In this document: in pieces, positions 11,302 to 23,419 of the stretch
Layout: the number at the start of each line of letters is the position of its first letter
Position numbering within the stretch: position 1 is the stretch's first letter
Assembly: GCA_015680685.1 (NCBI GenBank)
Contig: MNCI01016379.1
Span: 240,159-304,158 of the forward strand
Direction: 5' to 3'
Origin: Gnetum montanum
Taxonomy: Eukaryota; Streptophyta; Gnetopsida; Gnetales; Gnetaceae
Length of the DNA: 64,000 nt
The notes under the pieces: generated by a model
Told to the model about the DNA's origin: nothing
The model's database searches: none
What the model saw: only the letters and a program-made list of their open reading frames with translations
Translations under genes and position numbers: made by a program

Positions 11302-11889
11302 TGATACTTTAAAAAGTACATCTTTTTATAAAAACTAAATTGTTATATAACTACAAATGACTGCAACTTGCAATGCCCTTGTAGTTCTCAAATTATGATG
11401 AGATTGCATCTGTACTTAATTAAACTAGTTAATTTCATAATATATTGGCTTCTATTTCTCATGAACTATTACATTGCTATGACAACATTTTGATCTTAAA
11501 AGACCCATAACTTAGAGACTATGATTAATGACTCTCATCTCCTCTTCTAGCCTAGAAACATAGAAAATCAAGCATTAGTGAACTATGATAGATTACAACT
11601 TGTAGTTACTTGTAAGTCTTAGCTACAACTTATAGATCCTCACCTAATCTTGAGAAATATATGAAATTTTGAGATTCCATAGACTATGATAAGCTACAAC
11701 TATTAGCTACCCACAAAATCAAATTAGAATTCATTGCAACTTGTAGTAACCTTGTAGTTCTATTTTGGATCACAAAAATTACTTAAATGACTCCAAAAAA
11801 ATTGACAAACATAAACATATGTCTCCTAATTGTACTAGAATACATTAAGAATAAAAAATACCTCAAACAATGAGTTGATGCTCTCATCA
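11302..11889 (-). mobile_element. Element G 3' LTR (left, minus orientation)
   Basis: Aligns over nearly its whole length with 16591-17207. Shared phrases include TTGGCTTCTATTTCT, CCATAACTTAGAGACTA, ATACATGAAATT and ATTGAGGATAAAAAATA (here ATTAAGAATAAAAAATA). Both copies end CATCA on the right and begin TATGAT...TAAAAAG on the left. No clean target duplication was found, so the outer boundary is approximate. Confidence 0.7.
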
Positions 11890-12400
11890 TCTTCCTTAGC
11901 CTTCAAATGAGACTTGTTTTTAAGTTTACATTTAGAATAGCAATTAGGCCCACAAATACAAATCATTCTCATGAACCCAAACAACATTCTCAATCCCTTT
12001 TACACTCTAGTACACCAAGTACTCATGCATCTTCTTGCTTGTTATGCTTCTAGCTTGTCTTTCTTGTAAGACAATTAGCTTGCTTAATGGCTTAGATGAA
12101 TTATGACATTTAATCACACCCTTGAGGATTACAAGACTAGCCTCTAAATTTAATGCAAGAACATTTTCATAATATGGGCTTAAATATAAAACATTAAATA
12201 TACAAGAAATAGTAATATCATTAGGTAAATAAAGCTCATAAGCATTCAAATTGATTTTGGCCCTAATTTTGAATGGGCTAATTCTCCTTCATTTGATAAT
12301 GTAGAAATGCACATTCTTCTACATTTTCTTGCTCAAATATATTCAAACATAGTTATGATTTAAAATTCAATTATCCTCTTTCTATCGTTGGCCTTGGAAG
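11890..12400 (-). pseudogene. Element G: C-terminal end of pol
   Basis: The minus strand at 12007-12249 encodes NAYELYLPNDITISCIFNV then LSPYYE. This is the post-integrase segment of plant chromoviruses (x-N-A-Y-x-L-x-L-P-x-x-x-x-x-S-x-T-F-N-V-x-D-L-x-P-Y). A purine-rich tract on the minus strand (AAGGCTAAGGAAGA, next to the LTR at 11890-11905) is a candidate polypurine tract. Confidence 0.65.
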
Positions 12401-13450
12401 ATACATTATTTTCCATGTTCTCCAAGTGAGATTTGACTTATTGATGTAACTACTTTAGTTTCTTAACAAAATCAAAGCTCAAAGAGAAATAATCATTAAA
12501 TTTCTTTAGCTCAGCAACCATTCTTAATGAAAAATTATAATTTTCCATAAAATAACTTTTACCAATGCTAGAGTGAAAAGTATTGTTGTATGAGAACTTA
12601 ACATGGTCTAGCATATTGTTCCATGTTTGAGACTAGTCCTCATACAAGCAGCTTAATATCTTCAGTAAATGTCTATTAACCACTTTAGTTTTCCAATTGG
12701 TTTGAGAATGCTAGATAGTGAATAATGATAACTTAGTTTCAAGAAATTTTTAGAGTAATTTCCAAAAGTGACTAGTGAATTTGACATTCTTATCACTTAC
12801 AATATTTTAATAAATGCCATGTAGTTTCACTACATGCTAAAAGAATAAATGAGTAACATGAGAAGCAACACTACTTCTCTTTCATAGAATAAAATGAGCC
12901 ATTTTAGTAAATCTATCCATAATAAGAAGCACAACGTGATCAGATCTTATTTTTGGAATGCTACAAATAAAGTCCAATAAAACACTTTTCTAAGGAGTAT
13001 TTGGAATTGGCAAAAATAAGTGACCATCATAAATACCCTTTCAATATTTGAACTTTTGTCAAAGATAACATTCTTTCAGAAATTTAACCATATCTTTATA
13101 CATACCTAGGTAAAAATAATTTCTTATTAATTCTAAAGTATTTGTTTTGTCTATATATCTAGCCATGTCACTATTGTACTTTTCCTCAATAGGCTTGACT
13201 TTGAGGTCACATTTGGGAATAAAAATTTTGCTATCTCTAAATGAAATATCATTCTTAATATGATATGCCTTCCATTTATCAACCCTTTCTAGTAATGGAT
13301 AATTTAATTATTTCAAAATATTATCAAAATTAGAATCATTAGGATATAACTAAGTAAATGACACAAATCCTTTAATTTCCACACTACAATGAACAATATG
13401 AATTTAAGAAAAAGCATCAACATAAAAAATTTGACTTGTTACTTAAATGT
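12401..13450 (-). pseudogene. Element G integrase, heavily decayed
   Basis: Lies between the RNase H (13450-13860) and the pol C-terminus (12007-12249), the normal place for integrase in a chromovirus. Minus-strand frames are short and full of stops, with fragments resembling the core, for example around 12640-12720 (outer integrase) and 12900-12980. Called mainly from position. Confidence 0.5.
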
Positions 13451-14570
13451 TTTTTTTTTAAAATGGAATTCTTGCAATTTCTTTACTTTTTTCATATGCT
13501 TAGCACTTAATTTCTTTTGATAATTTAAGAATTGAAGTGCTCTATGATCAATTAACAAAATAATTTTGATTGTAGAAAGTAATGTATCTAATGCTTGATG
13601 GCTTGAATTGTAGCATATAATTCCTTCTCATATAAACTCTACCTTTTCATAGACTCATTCAATTCTTTAGAAAAGAATATAATTTGTTCATCCTCTTGAG
13701 AAAGAACATCTTCAATAGCAAGTTCACTTAATCCACCTTCACTTCAAATAGCTTAGAGAAGTATGGAATTGCTAAAACCTAGGCACTACAAATCTTATCC
13801 TTCAATGCTTGAAGAGAATGCTCTTTCACATCATCCCATATGAAAGATAAATTCTTCTTTATACAAGATAGCATATGCCATGAATTGAAACTGAAATTTT
13901 TAATGAATTAGCTATAGAAACAATCTAAACTAAGAAAAGATCTCATCTCTTCTAAATCTCTAGGTGAAGGCCACTCTTTAATTATCTTTATCTTGCTTGG
14001 CTTCATCTTGACTTGATTCTTGGAGGTAACATGATCTAAGTAGATAATTTTCTTTTTCAGAAAATTACATTTCATGATATTAATTACAAATTGAACATCA
14101 TTTAACTTTGAACACATCAATATCAAGTGTTGCATATTATCATCTTCATTAGAGCTATAAATACGAATATCATCAAAGAAAATAATGCAACATTTTCTAA
14201 TAAGATCATTTTAGATAACATGCATAAGCCTCATAAGTATTGCTTGAGCATTGGTTAGCTAAAAAGCATACTAACCACTCATATAAATCATTAGGTACCT
14301 TGAATATAGTTTTCTATTTATTTCTTAATCTAATTCTAATTTGATGATATCCACTTTTTAAGTCAATCTTTGAAAAAATTTCAACATTAGCCAAAACATA
14401 AAGAATTTCAACCATCCTAGGAATAGAAAATTTATACTTAATAGTTATTCTCTTAATGGATCTGGACTCAATAACCATTCTCATTTCATCTATATCTTTC
14501 TTGGGAATAAGGATAACTAGAATGACACATGAAGAAATGGATTCCTTAATAAACCATTAGAGAGTTGCTT
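13451..14570 (-). pseudogene. Element G reverse transcriptase and RNase H
   Basis: The minus strand encodes an FDDIRIYSSNEDDNMQHL segment around 14130-14190, the F/Y-x-D-D catalytic box followed by the usual I-Y-S-x-x. It continues in an open frame 13908-14135 with CNFLKKKIIYLDHV, KIKIIKEWPSP and MRSFLSL (RT thumb/connection). RNase H follows at 13450-13700 (FSKELNESMK, SLYEKELYATIQAIKH). The pattern is that of Reina/Galadriel-like chromoviruses. Multiple stops and frameshifts are present. Confidence 0.75.
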
Positions 14571-15430
14571 ACTTGCCTGTATAACTCTTCTCTTTGATGT
14601 GGAGTCATAGAGTAAGCCCTATTATTTGGAATAGTAGCTTCAAGCATGAAGTCAATTTGATGTTAGATGGATATTAGTGGAGGAATTCATTCTAATTTAG
14701 CTTTGAAGACATTAGCAAACTCTTATATCAAATATTTCATAGGTAGAAAAAGTTTATTTTATGATTCCTCTTCACTTGTAATGGTAGAAATAATGATAGA
14801 GCCACGACTGTGTTCCTCATGTTCCTTAATATATTCTCTTTCACTAAGAAAATCAATGAAGCATTAATATATATATATTTCTTTTATTATTGCAATGTCA
14901 TTGGAATCAATTAATAAATTTCATCTTTTCTAGGAGTTGGCCAAATATTTCTAGCCCCATCATAAGGAGCCTTGTTATCATAATTCTAATGTTTATTAAG
15001 TATAACTTTGGCACTATTTATGGGAAGAATTTCATATTGCATTTCATATTTGAAAGAACCAATCTTAAAAGATAAAATTCACCTTTCCTTTACCTTTTGA
15101 AAATGATCTCTAGAAAGTGAATACATTCTATAGGACTTCGGATAAGGAATTTTATTAAATTAAAGTCTAGCAATATATTTGAAAGAAATGACATTCTCTT
15201 GAGCTTCTCCATCTATTAAGATGTAAAGCAATTTACCACTAGAGAGACATCTAGCTGCAATTCTAAGGAGCATTTTCCTCAAAGGATCTTCACTAGCATT
15301 GACATTTTCCATAAATGAATTAATTTCAGTAATATCTTTAATTAAAGCATCATTAGGATTAAATGCATTTGAAGAATCCTCTTTCTCTAAATTATGAAAT
15401 TTCTTATCCTTTGAAGATTTATGTTTCTTG
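14571..15430 (-). pseudogene. Element G protease and RT N-terminal linker
   Basis: The minus strand near 15160-15300 encodes IAARCLSSGKLLYILIDGEA, then KIPYPKSYRMYSLS. This matches the chromovirus protease context (R-C-x-x-x-x-K-x-x-x-L-I-I-D-x-G-S ... K-H-P-x-P-Y-x-L-x-W-L). The catalytic D-S/T-G is D-G-E here. Broken by stops. Confidence 0.65.
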
Positions 15431-16570
15431 CATTCCCATTGCTTATGTCACACTCTCCATAATTAAAGCATTGTATCTTGGAAGCATTACCATTTCCTTG
15501 ACTTTTTAATTTCTTAGAAGTATCTTCAAATCTTGTCCTTCCTTAATTTTTTCTTGCTTCTCATGTGAATTATCATTGATATTACCTTTATCCATTGGTT
15601 CTTTATCTTCCTTAGAAGCATTGGAGTCTTTGTATTTAGAGTGGTTGGGACCTTTGTTAAAGCCTTAAAGTTTTCTTTTAAGCTTAAGATTAAAATTAAA
15701 AGTCTTATCCACAGTTTTAGGTTCATAGAAGGTAAGTTCTTATTGAAGTTTCTTATTTAACCCACCTTTGAATTTAGAAGCTTATTCATATTCCTTCCAA
15801 TGTACGTTAGCTTGTTGAAAGCTTTGCAAAATTTCATGTAATACTTCTTTACACTTTTATCTCCTTGTCTCATGTGTTTCAACATTTGAATAGTTTATTA
15901 TCTATGATGAGACTTTTTAAATCTTTGGTTAAGCATAAATTACATGAGAGATCAATATTTGATAGGAATACCATTTCTTACAACATAAGAATGACTTTCC
16001 TTCTCCCATCATACTTGTGCCATACCTTCAAGTTTTATCTTAGTATATGATACCTTTTGATAAAATTATACATCTTAAAATTCAAAATAATTTTTAAAAT
16101 ATTATAAGCTAAGAGAGAAAGGATTTAGTACCTTTCATTCCATTGAAGGATTTAACTTTAAAATGTGGCATTCTAAAAGCATTTCTAAAAGCTTTATTAA
16201 GAGGAAGCTCAATTTATTCACCTTTATTTCTTTGTGTTCTTGAAGAAAGTTTTTTCTTCCATTTTCTTGAAAAGATGAACCTTTGAGACTAATTTTCAAT
16301 ACTTGGAGCGTGAAGAAGATCATAATCTTATTTGTCATTCTCTTCAAACTCTTCGTTATCAAAAGGAATATCATCTTCAAGAGGAGACATGAAGAAATGT
16401 CTAGAAGAAGCCTTTGATGAAGAACCACTTGAGTTGTTCCCTTGCCTAGATGCCTTTGGTGAAGAGGAATATCCTTTGTTCTCTTATAGATTTTCAAGTT
16501 TCTTAGTAATGATCTTAAGAGCATTTCTCATACCTTGCTTGTCTTTAGTTAAAGCTTTGACTATCTTCTT
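15431..16570 (-). pseudogene. Element G gag with zinc-knuckle remnant
   Basis: Minus-strand gag. A degenerate knuckle, QCFNYGECD, lies near 15440-15480, where chromoviruses have C-F-x-C-x-x-x-G-H. Upstream frames at 15526-15726 and 16135-16524 are basic and Leu-rich but frameshifted. No intact start was found. Confidence 0.55.
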
Positions 16571-16590
16571 CTTTGGAGCTATGATGAATA
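16571..16590 (-). promoter_or_regulatory. Very degenerate primer-binding site of element G
   Basis: The plus strand GAGCTATGATGAATA resembles the complement of TGGTATCAGAGC with several mismatches. Called because it sits at the inner edge of the 5' LTR. Confidence 0.3.
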
Positions 16591-17207
16591 TGATCTAAAA
16601 AGATGAATTACACAAAATTTTATAAAGAAATGTAAAACATTAAGAAGATTTAAGATAATGAAATAAGTATTACTAGACTACAATGAGATTATGTCAACAC
16701 TTGGTCACATAGGTAAAAACGATAATATGTTGGCTTCTATTTCTTACAATGTCACATGGTTGCAATAATGTTGCAATCTCAGAAGATCCATAACTTAGAG
16801 ACTACAATACGTTTCAAGCCATAGTAGCTTGCATCTTATCTTTTAGCTAAGAAAAACAAGGAATTAATTATTATAATGGACTAAGATAGATTGTAACTTG
16901 CGGTTACCTACAAAAATTAGCTATGATTCATTGGAACTTGTAGTAAACTCACATGTTCTTGCTCGACCTTGGAAAATACATGAAATTTGGAAATTCAACA
17001 AACTATAATAAGCTGTAATCCATAACTACCTAAAGAAATAAATTTCAATCCATTATAATTCATAGTAACTTTGTAGTTTCTTGCTTGGGTTACAAAATTA
17101 TTCAAATAATTCCAAACAGATTGAAAAACATAAAGATGACTCCTATTATTACTAGAATATATTGAGGATAAAAAATAGCTTTGAAAGTGGGTTGAGGTTA
17201 TCCATCA
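16591..17207 (-). mobile_element. Element G 5' LTR (right, minus orientation)
   Basis: Partner of 11302-11889. Lengths are 617 and 588 bp. The extensive divergence between the pair marks G as an old insertion. It separates the two halves of the F/D leader. Confidence 0.7.
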
Positions 17208-18995
17208 TAAGTCATGATGGAATCATGGTAAGGTTATGATCTACCTTCAGCCATTCTCTACACTTTCTATTCTTTATTTTTGCAAACCTATAATATCATG
17301 AGTCATTGTAAGATTATTGTAAGGTCATGGTACAACGTTTCTACCTTATTTTGTCATTTTCTATCATTTCTTATGAATTTCAATCAACCATAGATTATGA
17401 TTAAGTCATGGTATCTCCACCACAAGTCATGGTCAGGTTATGAGTAACTTTCAGTCATGGCTGTTTAACATATTTTTTGTCAATGGGTATTCTGAGAAAA
17501 CCACAAATCATAATTAGATCATTGTAGGCTCATCATTAGTCACCATGAGTCATGATGAGATTGTGGTTAGGTTTTGGTACTTCATATTTTCTATTCTTAA
17601 TTTCTTCTTGCTAGTGAAAGTAATTTGACTCACTTTGACATTTCTCTCTCTTGTTTGACTTAATTTGTGGATTCGTATCATGTTGGCTTGTTGATTTTAG
17701 TTTGGTATCAATTGTTGGATTTTTTTAAATTATTAGAAATGCTAGATGTTTTGTGGTTCCCTTCACCATCAATATTTGAAGTCCCTTATTTGGATATCTA
17801 TATGGATGATTAGTTGTTAGTAGCTAGCACTAGGTTGTATGGCTTGTTAGACATGGTCTTCTTGGATATGTTTGGTATTTGACCCTTTCTAGGATGCATT
17901 AATATGGATTTTATTGTAGGTTCTATCCTACATGAGAGAGTTATCAATGGCTCATCAATCCTTTTGTTCAATGCATCTAGCATGTTAAAGATAAGTTATG
18001 GATAGTTCCTCTAGCATTAATAGTTAGGTTTGAAATTAATAATAAAACCATGCACATGATAGTTTAGTTTTTGATTTGATATTTAAAACTTTGGACAAGA
18101 ACATACAAAAAAATTTAACAAATTTTAAACTAAATGTGATGTGTTCTAGTCTCCTTATTTGCAGGCTAATGGATGAAGTGGGAAAATTTGATTTGGTTAT
18201 ATTCATTTTATGATGGATCAATGTTTAATGTTTTCTCTTTAATATTTGGATTATTTGTGCATACTAACATGTTTTTCAAACCAAAATATATTTACCTATC
18301 CATCATGATAATTGTTCTTCATTCATCCAAAGAAGATGCTAAGGTTTCTTTCTCAATGTATGCTAATCCCCTATCTTATTACAGGTCACCAAGGCTAGGT
18401 GGAGCAATGAGATATCTTGGTGATTTTATTGATTTGTATTTCATGTTTGTGTTATTCCAGATTAGTCATTTATCTTTGGTGTGCATACACACATGCGCGC
18501 GCACATACACACATGGCACGCGTGCACGCACACACATGCACACACACACAAGCATTTGTGAGGCATGCTAAGATATTATTTCTCTTTTATGTTTCATGTA
18601 TTAAATTGTGGTTTTATGTATGGATAAAATTTTTTTATTATTGTTGGATATTCATGAGTAGTTTTATATTTATGATATTATATCTCCTTTTAGTTAAATT
18701 CAGTTTCTAACTTTTTATGTGTGTGTGTGTATTTGTTAATCAATTATATTTCTTTTCTTCCACTATTATACTCTCTTAGTTTTCTTTTGCCATGACTCCA
18801 ACGTAAGTTTCCTTTCACTACTTTATTGCTACATTAATTTGTTTTAATTTTTATTTTCTTTATCATGATCAATCATTTATTAGGGGTTCTATACCAAATG
18901 TAATTTTCTCCAATCTATGTTTAATAAGGAGGATGTTATAAGCTAGCATTAAAGCATAGGTTTGATGATTTCTTAATTTTGTGTTATTATATCTA
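17208..18995 (+). other. Leader of element F/D, right part
   Basis: No convincing coding sequence. 17208-17580 holds many degenerate copies of AGTCATGAT/GGTTATG phrases, which resemble ATGAGTCATGGTATTACTACC at 10900 on the other side of element G. This fits one sequence split by G. An open frame at 18173-18571 is low-complexity, hydrophobic and ends in a CA repeat, so it is not called as a gene. Confidence 0.4.
18482..18550. repeat. CA/CG microsatellite
   Basis: Alternating purine-pyrimidine tract of CACA, CGCG and ACATG units. It is one of the few CpG-containing stretches here. Confidence 0.9.
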
Positions 18996-19348
18996 ATGAT
19001 GACAAGTGCTAGAGGTGGACATGATCATGGTAGGATGGTAGACTTTAGACCTAGCAACCCAACACTGACAACTAATCTCATTCTTGATCAAATGGAGGAA
19101 ACTATGAAGAATCCCCAGGTTGAGCCTATAACTTAAACTCCTACTCCTACCTTGAATAATGAGATCAATTATGAAAACATCAATTGTTATTTATTCTAGT
19201 TCCTCCATCAACATATGAAGAAGAACTCAAACTCACCATTGATGCTTGTTGCTTCACAAAGTGGTGATGATGGTATATGATCAATAGAGCATATGCTTAT
19301 GAAGAAATTCAATAAGCTCATATTACATACCCTTTAGGATGAGAACAA
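18996..19348 (+). pseudogene. Element D gag, N-terminal part (split by element B)
   Basis: Plus-strand frame from ATG at 18996 (MMTSARGGHDHGRM) with several stops, leading to KKFNKLILHTL and DENN at the edge of element B. On the far side of B (57880 on) it resumes with KKWLEKVIKICKLMGC, the chromovirus gag segment W-L-x-x-I-x-K-I-x-x-x-M-x-C. The two halves meet where gag sequences of this group have a short K-x-x-P-P-x-F-x-G-x-x-x-P linker, so B interrupts one gene. Confidence 0.65.
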
Positions 19349-20753
19349 TGTAGCATTTGAAAAATTTGGTTGCTAGAAAACCAAAAATTCTAATGAAATA
19401 GTTTTAACCCTTGATCTCGAGGGCCTCTATGAAAAAATAGGATTTGAGGTACCTTGGATGGTTTGGTAGATCACCCAAGGACTTAAGGAGGGTCAAACAT
19501 GGGTAAGAAAAATGAAAATGTAATGTTGATTTGAGAAAATAAATGCATAGAAATAAAAAAAAATATCTAACTTACATGACAAAAATAAAACTTTAAACTT
19601 TATTGTAAAAATAAAGGGAGATTCTAGGAATGTGTACAAGATGTGCCTAAGGTAGCAGGGGGGTTCACTTTGATGGGGGTTTGGAGTTTGTTGAAACTAG
19701 TGGCTTTGGATGCCACAGTTAGCTCCATGATCCAAACATTTCACAATGATTGATGCTATTGAACCTTACTACTCTCCTCCAAAGATCTATAGCATTAAAG
19801 ATGCAGGGGGGGAGGGAGGGGTGAGATGTGTGGGGTTTTTTTTGGCTACCAAAAAGAGCAATGCTAGGATTCTTAAAGCCCAAGGTGCTCACCATTGTTA
19901 TCAAACTTACACAATCTCAAAAGGGGTAACAATGGCTATAAGGGTTGTAGGTTCCACGATGTGGATGATTCAAAAGCTTTATGTTTGTAGGTTTGCCCAA
20001 AGCTCTTGAATGCAAAAAATATGGCCAAAATGCAAAGAGTGGAACCTTTATATGGTGCATAGGTTTGGGTTATATAAGTTTCAATGGCCATGAGTTTGGC
20101 TGCAAGTTTCTTCCTAATTGTTGAGAGATTTCTGCAACATATAGGTGTTATAGGTGTACAAATTCAGCTAGGTTACTATGTATGGTAAGTTTTGACATTC
20201 CCATGACATCAAACCATTCCATTTACTAAAAATAGTAAACAAAAATTTTAGCCATGTTGGTTTCTTCCACCCATGCCAGGCCTTCCAACAATAATGTTGA
20301 AGTGCAGGTTCAATGCTAGAGCTGGAGTAATGCTAAAGCTTTGGGCCATGCTAGAGCAACACTGTGGGGAAGGTGCAATGCTGGGGGGTAAGAGTTGTAT
20401 CCCATTGCTGGGCATGGATGATGTTACACACCCACATTTATCTCTAGCATAGTAAATATTGTACCCCCCCCCCCCCCAACCAAATCCATCAAAATACCAA
20501 TTTTAGGAGTCCTAAAGGTATCTTTAACCCCCAACACCCCCCGTAAGCCCAAATATAGGCATGATATGGATTTTTTTTCACTTGGGGATTAAGGCTTTAA
20601 CCACTTATGAGGCATTTTTCATCCTTAAAAGCTAAAGTATGTGAAGTTGCCTCTCTTGGATTGTAATCTTCACATTTAAAATGAAAGTTTTGCCTTGGGT
20701 TTTATGAGGTGAGGGTTACAAATGTTACAACATGCATTTTTGGTGGTGTTTCA
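19349..20753 (-). mobile_element. Element B 3' LTR (left copy, minus orientation, 1405 bp)
   Basis: Aligns end to end with 56541-57879. Shared phrases include GATCACCCAAGGACTTAAGG, GCTACCAA, CATGCATTTTTGGTGGTG and GGGGAAGGTGCAATGCTGGG. The minus strand begins TGAAACACC and ends GCTACA. Five-base flanks are AACAA (19344-19348) and AAAAA (57880-57884), one mismatch. A C14 homopolymer lies at 20464-20477. Confidence 0.88.
20070..20076 (-). promoter_or_regulatory. TATA box of element B 3' LTR
   Basis: The minus strand reads ACTTATATAACCCAAACC, at the same place as ACCTATAAAACCCAAACC in the other LTR. Confidence 0.6.
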
Positions 20754-20775
20754 TTGGTCCCTCTTTATTGGTGTT
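20754..20775 (-). promoter_or_regulatory. Polypurine tract of element B
   Basis: The minus strand reads AATAAAGAGGGACCAA directly before TGAAACACC of the 3' LTR, the expected plus-strand primer position. Confidence 0.6.
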
Positions 20776-21784
20776 TGAAGGATCAACCCAAGATGCATTG
20801 ATAAAGAATACAAAACACCACTATAGGTCCATCACTAGCATTCCCTCTCTGTGATTGATTTAGTTGTGTAAAACCATGCCAAAGAGTGCTTGTGATTACA
20901 AGATAAGGCTATGAAAATGTAATAGGGATTAAGGCTATAGGAAAATAGTCATAATGGATTCCAAATGTTGACATTCATGGCTATGGTGTGGCGTTGACAT
21001 GTTGGTTAATTAGTGGATTTAGCACTTCATGTTTTGAAGTGTGGATCACTTGGTGAATGCATTTGAGGACTCAAGACCTCGCTCCAAGGATTCCTTGGAT
21101 ATTAGGATCCTTCCTTTATGCATTTGGAGCCATTGATTTGGGATTTTTATCTTCATTAGAATTTTCAACTTCTTGGCAATTTGCTCCCCACTTTTTTGTG
21201 GGGTGAAACCTTCATTGGCTTTCATTGCCAAAGTCAGGTTTAATATGGTTTTTCTACTAAATGAGATGTGTTACATTTGATGAAATTAATGGTTTTCACA
21301 TTGAATAAGATGTGTTACATTTAATGAACTTATGGGTGAAGCATGAAGAAGGGATGTAATATGGCCATAATGCATGAGCATCAAACATTAGTCAACATTG
21401 TTGCTCAAGGTAAGGAAGATTACCATCAGGATACATGGTTGGATTTAAAGAATGGTAATAGAAATGAGGTGAAACAAGTACTCCTAGTATGATAGGAAAA
21501 ACTCATCAAATCTTGCACTTTGAGATCACATGGTGGCTTACTATTATGATGAGTTGTACCTTCACGATGGCTTCTAGGCTTCATCTTAAAAGCACAACTC
21601 CAAGAGGGCAAGAAAACCAAGTAAATAAAGCATGTTTTTACATGGTAATATATAAGGCCACAAAATGATCAGCAAACCTGGCTACCATAGGTTACATATG
21701 TTACAAATTTTAGTAGTTCCATTATTGTGCAAAAAGGAAGGTCATATAGTTTGCTTGTTGTTATCTATCAAGGTTATCAATTGG
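20776..21784 (-). other. Element B 3' untranslated region
   Basis: About 1 kb between the end of pol and the polypurine tract. I see no protein on either strand; frames at 21046-21231 and 21426-21620 are not recognised. Confidence 0.55.
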
Positions 21785-23391
21785 CTACATGTAGTAAGGC
21801 TTTAGATAGGAATGAATGACTAGATTGGACAACTCATTCTCATCCATGTTAGCTATCCTGAAGGCTCCAATATCATAGGCTTTGATAACCAAAAAAGATC
21901 CTTCCCAATTGGCTGAGAATTTAAGATCCTTCCTAATTAGCTGAGAATTTGTCTACATGCTTGGGGATGGCCTTGAGGACCAGATCACCTTCCTTAATCC
22001 TATGCTTGATCAAGTTAAGGTGGTGTTGCCACTTCTACCTATCCTAATATCACTCAACATGAGCAAGCATATGTACTTGTTGCTCCTACACCTAGTCTAG
22101 GTCCATGGTAAATAGCTCCTTGTTTTTTTCATCATTAATGAAGTCCAATAAGGCTACTTGGAGTGATGGCACCTATAATTCAAGAGGTAAAACAACTTAT
22201 GAATCGTAAATTAGGCTATAAGGGGTTACACTAGCAACCATTCAAAAAGTTGTTTAGTAGGCCCAAAGTGCATGGACAAGCCACTCATGCCATTTGCACT
22301 TGTGTTGTTCAACATCTTCTTGAGCAAGTTGATGATGACCTTGTTACTTGCTTCAATCTGTCCATTGGCTTGAGGACAATATGGCTATGAGAAGAAGGAC
22401 TTAATTCCTAGGTTATGACAAAATTTCTTCATTTCTTGGCTACTAAATTATGGCTCCTTATATGTGACTATGATCATAGGTATGCCAAAACAAGTTACTA
22501 TATTATCGGGTATAAATCTACAAATTTATTCATATGTTGTTTTTCTTAGGGAAATAACTTCAATCCACTTTGTAAAGCATTTGGTTTCTATGTTAATAAA
22601 GTTATGCCCTATGATAGACTTAGGTGTTATGGGTCTAATGATATCGAACTGCCATCATTGAAATGGTCAAGTTATCTGAGTAGTGTGTAACTCAATTGAC
22701 GATATGTGTTTAGGTTATTATGCTATTGGTACATGTCACAAGTTTTAACCTTTTCTAGGAATTCACTTTCCATATAGAGACAATAATAGCTTAGCTATCT
22801 AATCTTAGTAGCCATGGCTCTAGGTCCTATATATCCCTCACATACATCCTCATTAACCTACTCTAGGACTGTTTAGGCTTTGGTTTTGATTAAGCACACT
22901 AACAATATGACATCATAGGATCATTGACATAATACGTTATTGCCTACCATGATATACTATTTGGATTGTTCACATACAACATCCTTTTGAGTAATAGTCA
23001 GGCCTTGTGAAGGTTTATCATAAATAAGATAAAACTTGATATTTTCATACCACTCCTTTGGGGGACTAGTATGAACTACAACCACAAAGGTATCCTTAGT
23101 GCTTTGCATGATGGGAATGACATAGTCCATAGTCAAGGTGAGTAACTTGCTAAATATATCTAGCCTCACACTGAGGCTTAGTGTTCCAATGGTATTGGCT
23201 ATAGTGTTCTTAGTTCAAGGTATGTGTTTGATATCAATGTTTGTAAATTATTGCATCAATTTCTTTTCTAGATCATAGTAAGATTGTAGGTGGTTGGCTT
23301 TTCATGTGTAAATCTTAATTACTTGGTTAACCATAAGTTGTGAATTACCTTTGATTACTAAGCATTTTACTCTTAGGTCATGAGCTACCAT
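21785..23391 (-). pseudogene. Element B pol 3' part: end of extra RNase H, integrase, C-terminal tail
   Basis: From right to left on the minus strand: RNase H end (KGNSQLMVNQV near 23310-23350, where the usual G-D-S-Q has Asn for Asp); linker with WYENIKFYLIYDKPSQG (22957-23169); zinc-finger remnant (EDVCEGYIGPRAMATKIR near 22830); integrase core end (FCHNLGIKSFFS, PYCPQANGQIEASNKVIINL, LLKKMLNN at 22290-22450, with the conserved Glu present); and tail GDLVLKAIPKHVDKFSANW, SYLKPYYM ending at the stop at 21785. A 28-bp unit (TTCTCAGCNAATTNGGAAGGATC) is duplicated at 21900-21956 and disrupts the tail. Many stops are present. Confidence 0.85.
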
Positions 23392-23396
23392 CATCC
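23392..23396. repeat. Target-site duplication CATCC, left copy of element A
   Basis: Matches 40466-40470. Removing 23397-40470 makes the element B RNase H reading continuous (YEGLIKGMMVAHDLRVKCL), which confirms the insertion point. Confidence 0.9.
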
Positions 23397-23419
23397 TATT
23401 ATTACATTAAACCATTCCA

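Noticed and set aside
18173-18710. Two overlapping plus-strand frames ending in His/Thr/Cys repeats
   Set aside because: The tail is translation of a CA/CG microsatellite and the rest is AT-rich leader.
20464-20477. C14 homopolymer
   Set aside because: Simple run within the element B LTR, possibly inflated by sequencing; no further meaning.
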